DNA of 5,615 nt, taken from contig DRQI01000257.1 of the NCBI GenBank assembly GCA_011330545.1, positions 1 to 5,615 of the forward strand, given 5' to 3'. The position numbers were made by a program, and so were the translations under genes. Positions 5,471-5,615 of the stretch are shown here, piece after piece. The notes under the pieces were generated by a model. It did not search any database and was not told where the DNA came from. It saw only the letters and a program-made list of their open reading frames with translations. The first letter of the stretch is position 1; every line of letters starts with the position of its first letter. This DNA comes from Flavobacteriia bacterium. GTDB lineage: Bacteria > Bacteroidota > Bacteroidia > Flavobacteriales > Flavobacteriaceae.

Positions 5471-5615
5471 TCAGAATTGATTATCACCGTCTAATAAATC
5501 GCCAATTCCACCGAGAATACTTCCTTCGCCTTTGCTTTTACCACCGGTTCTTGGGGCAGAAGCAATGACGCGATTGGCCAACCTGCTGAAGGGTAATGAT
5601 TGTATATATACCGTG
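5471..5615 (-). CDS. C-terminal 47 codons of an unidentified gene, cut by window edge
   Basis: One minus-strand frame is open from the right edge to a TGA at 5471-5473, 8 bases before the aldehyde dehydrogenase ATG. It reads [19 protein letters not shown], then [13 protein letters not shown], then [15 protein letters not shown]. The end is glycine-rich and acidic, like a flexible tail. The [10 protein letters not shown] part faintly recalls DUF937-type proteins, but this is not enough to assign a family. A second minus frame is also open to a TAG at 5491-5493 and looks less protein-like. The tight spacing suggests the gene is in the same transcript as the dehydrogenase. Confidence 0.5.
   Translation of the reverse strand, partial: TVYIQSLPFSRLANRVIASAPRTGGKSKGEGSILGGIGDLLDGDNQF

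Overview
The window looks like a piece of a Bacteroidota chromosome, most likely from a flavobacterium-like organism. The evidence is the AT-rich sequence, the absence of clear Shine-Dalgarno sites at suitable spacing, the close fit of the proteins to Bacteroidota-type enzymes, and short interspersed repeats typical of that phylum in the gaps between genes. No species can be named from the sequence alone. No RNA gene, CRISPR array, transposase or integrase was seen.

Layout. The left end (1-1032, + strand) holds all but the N-terminus of 4-hydroxyphenylpyruvate dioxygenase, an enzyme of tyrosine breakdown. It converges on a minus-strand gene block across a 145-base gap with two hairpins, the first probably a shared terminator. 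The rest of the window is read leftward on the minus strand, in transcription order: the C-terminal 47 codons of an unidentified gene (5615-5471); an aldehyde dehydrogenase that fits 2-aminomuconate 6-semialdehyde dehydrogenase (5462-4020); a short-chain dehydrogenase-like protein whose catalytic Tyr and Lys are both replaced (3908-3123); 3-hydroxyanthranilate 3,4-dioxygenase (2954-2427); and 2-amino-3-carboxymuconate 6-semialdehyde decarboxylase (2260-1178).

How the genes work together. The last two enzymes and the aldehyde dehydrogenase form three consecutive steps of the kynurenine / 2-nitrobenzoate meta-cleavage route. 3-Hydroxyanthranilate is ring-opened, the unstable product is decarboxylated before it can cyclise to quinolinate, and the resulting semialdehyde is oxidised to 2-aminomuconate. 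The minus-strand block is therefore read as a tryptophan (kynurenine) degradation operon, lying beside a tyrosine degradation gene. The deaminase and the earlier kynurenine-pathway enzymes would have to lie outside the window.

Points of interest are the SDR-fold protein with a dismantled active site inside this operon, a pair of identical-type palindromes (TTTCNGAAA) 24 bp apart upstream of the dioxygenase gene, and small repeat-derived hairpins in front of three successive start codons. Two of the genes have in-frame upstream ATGs lying inside repeat-like DNA, so shorter starts were chosen for them.
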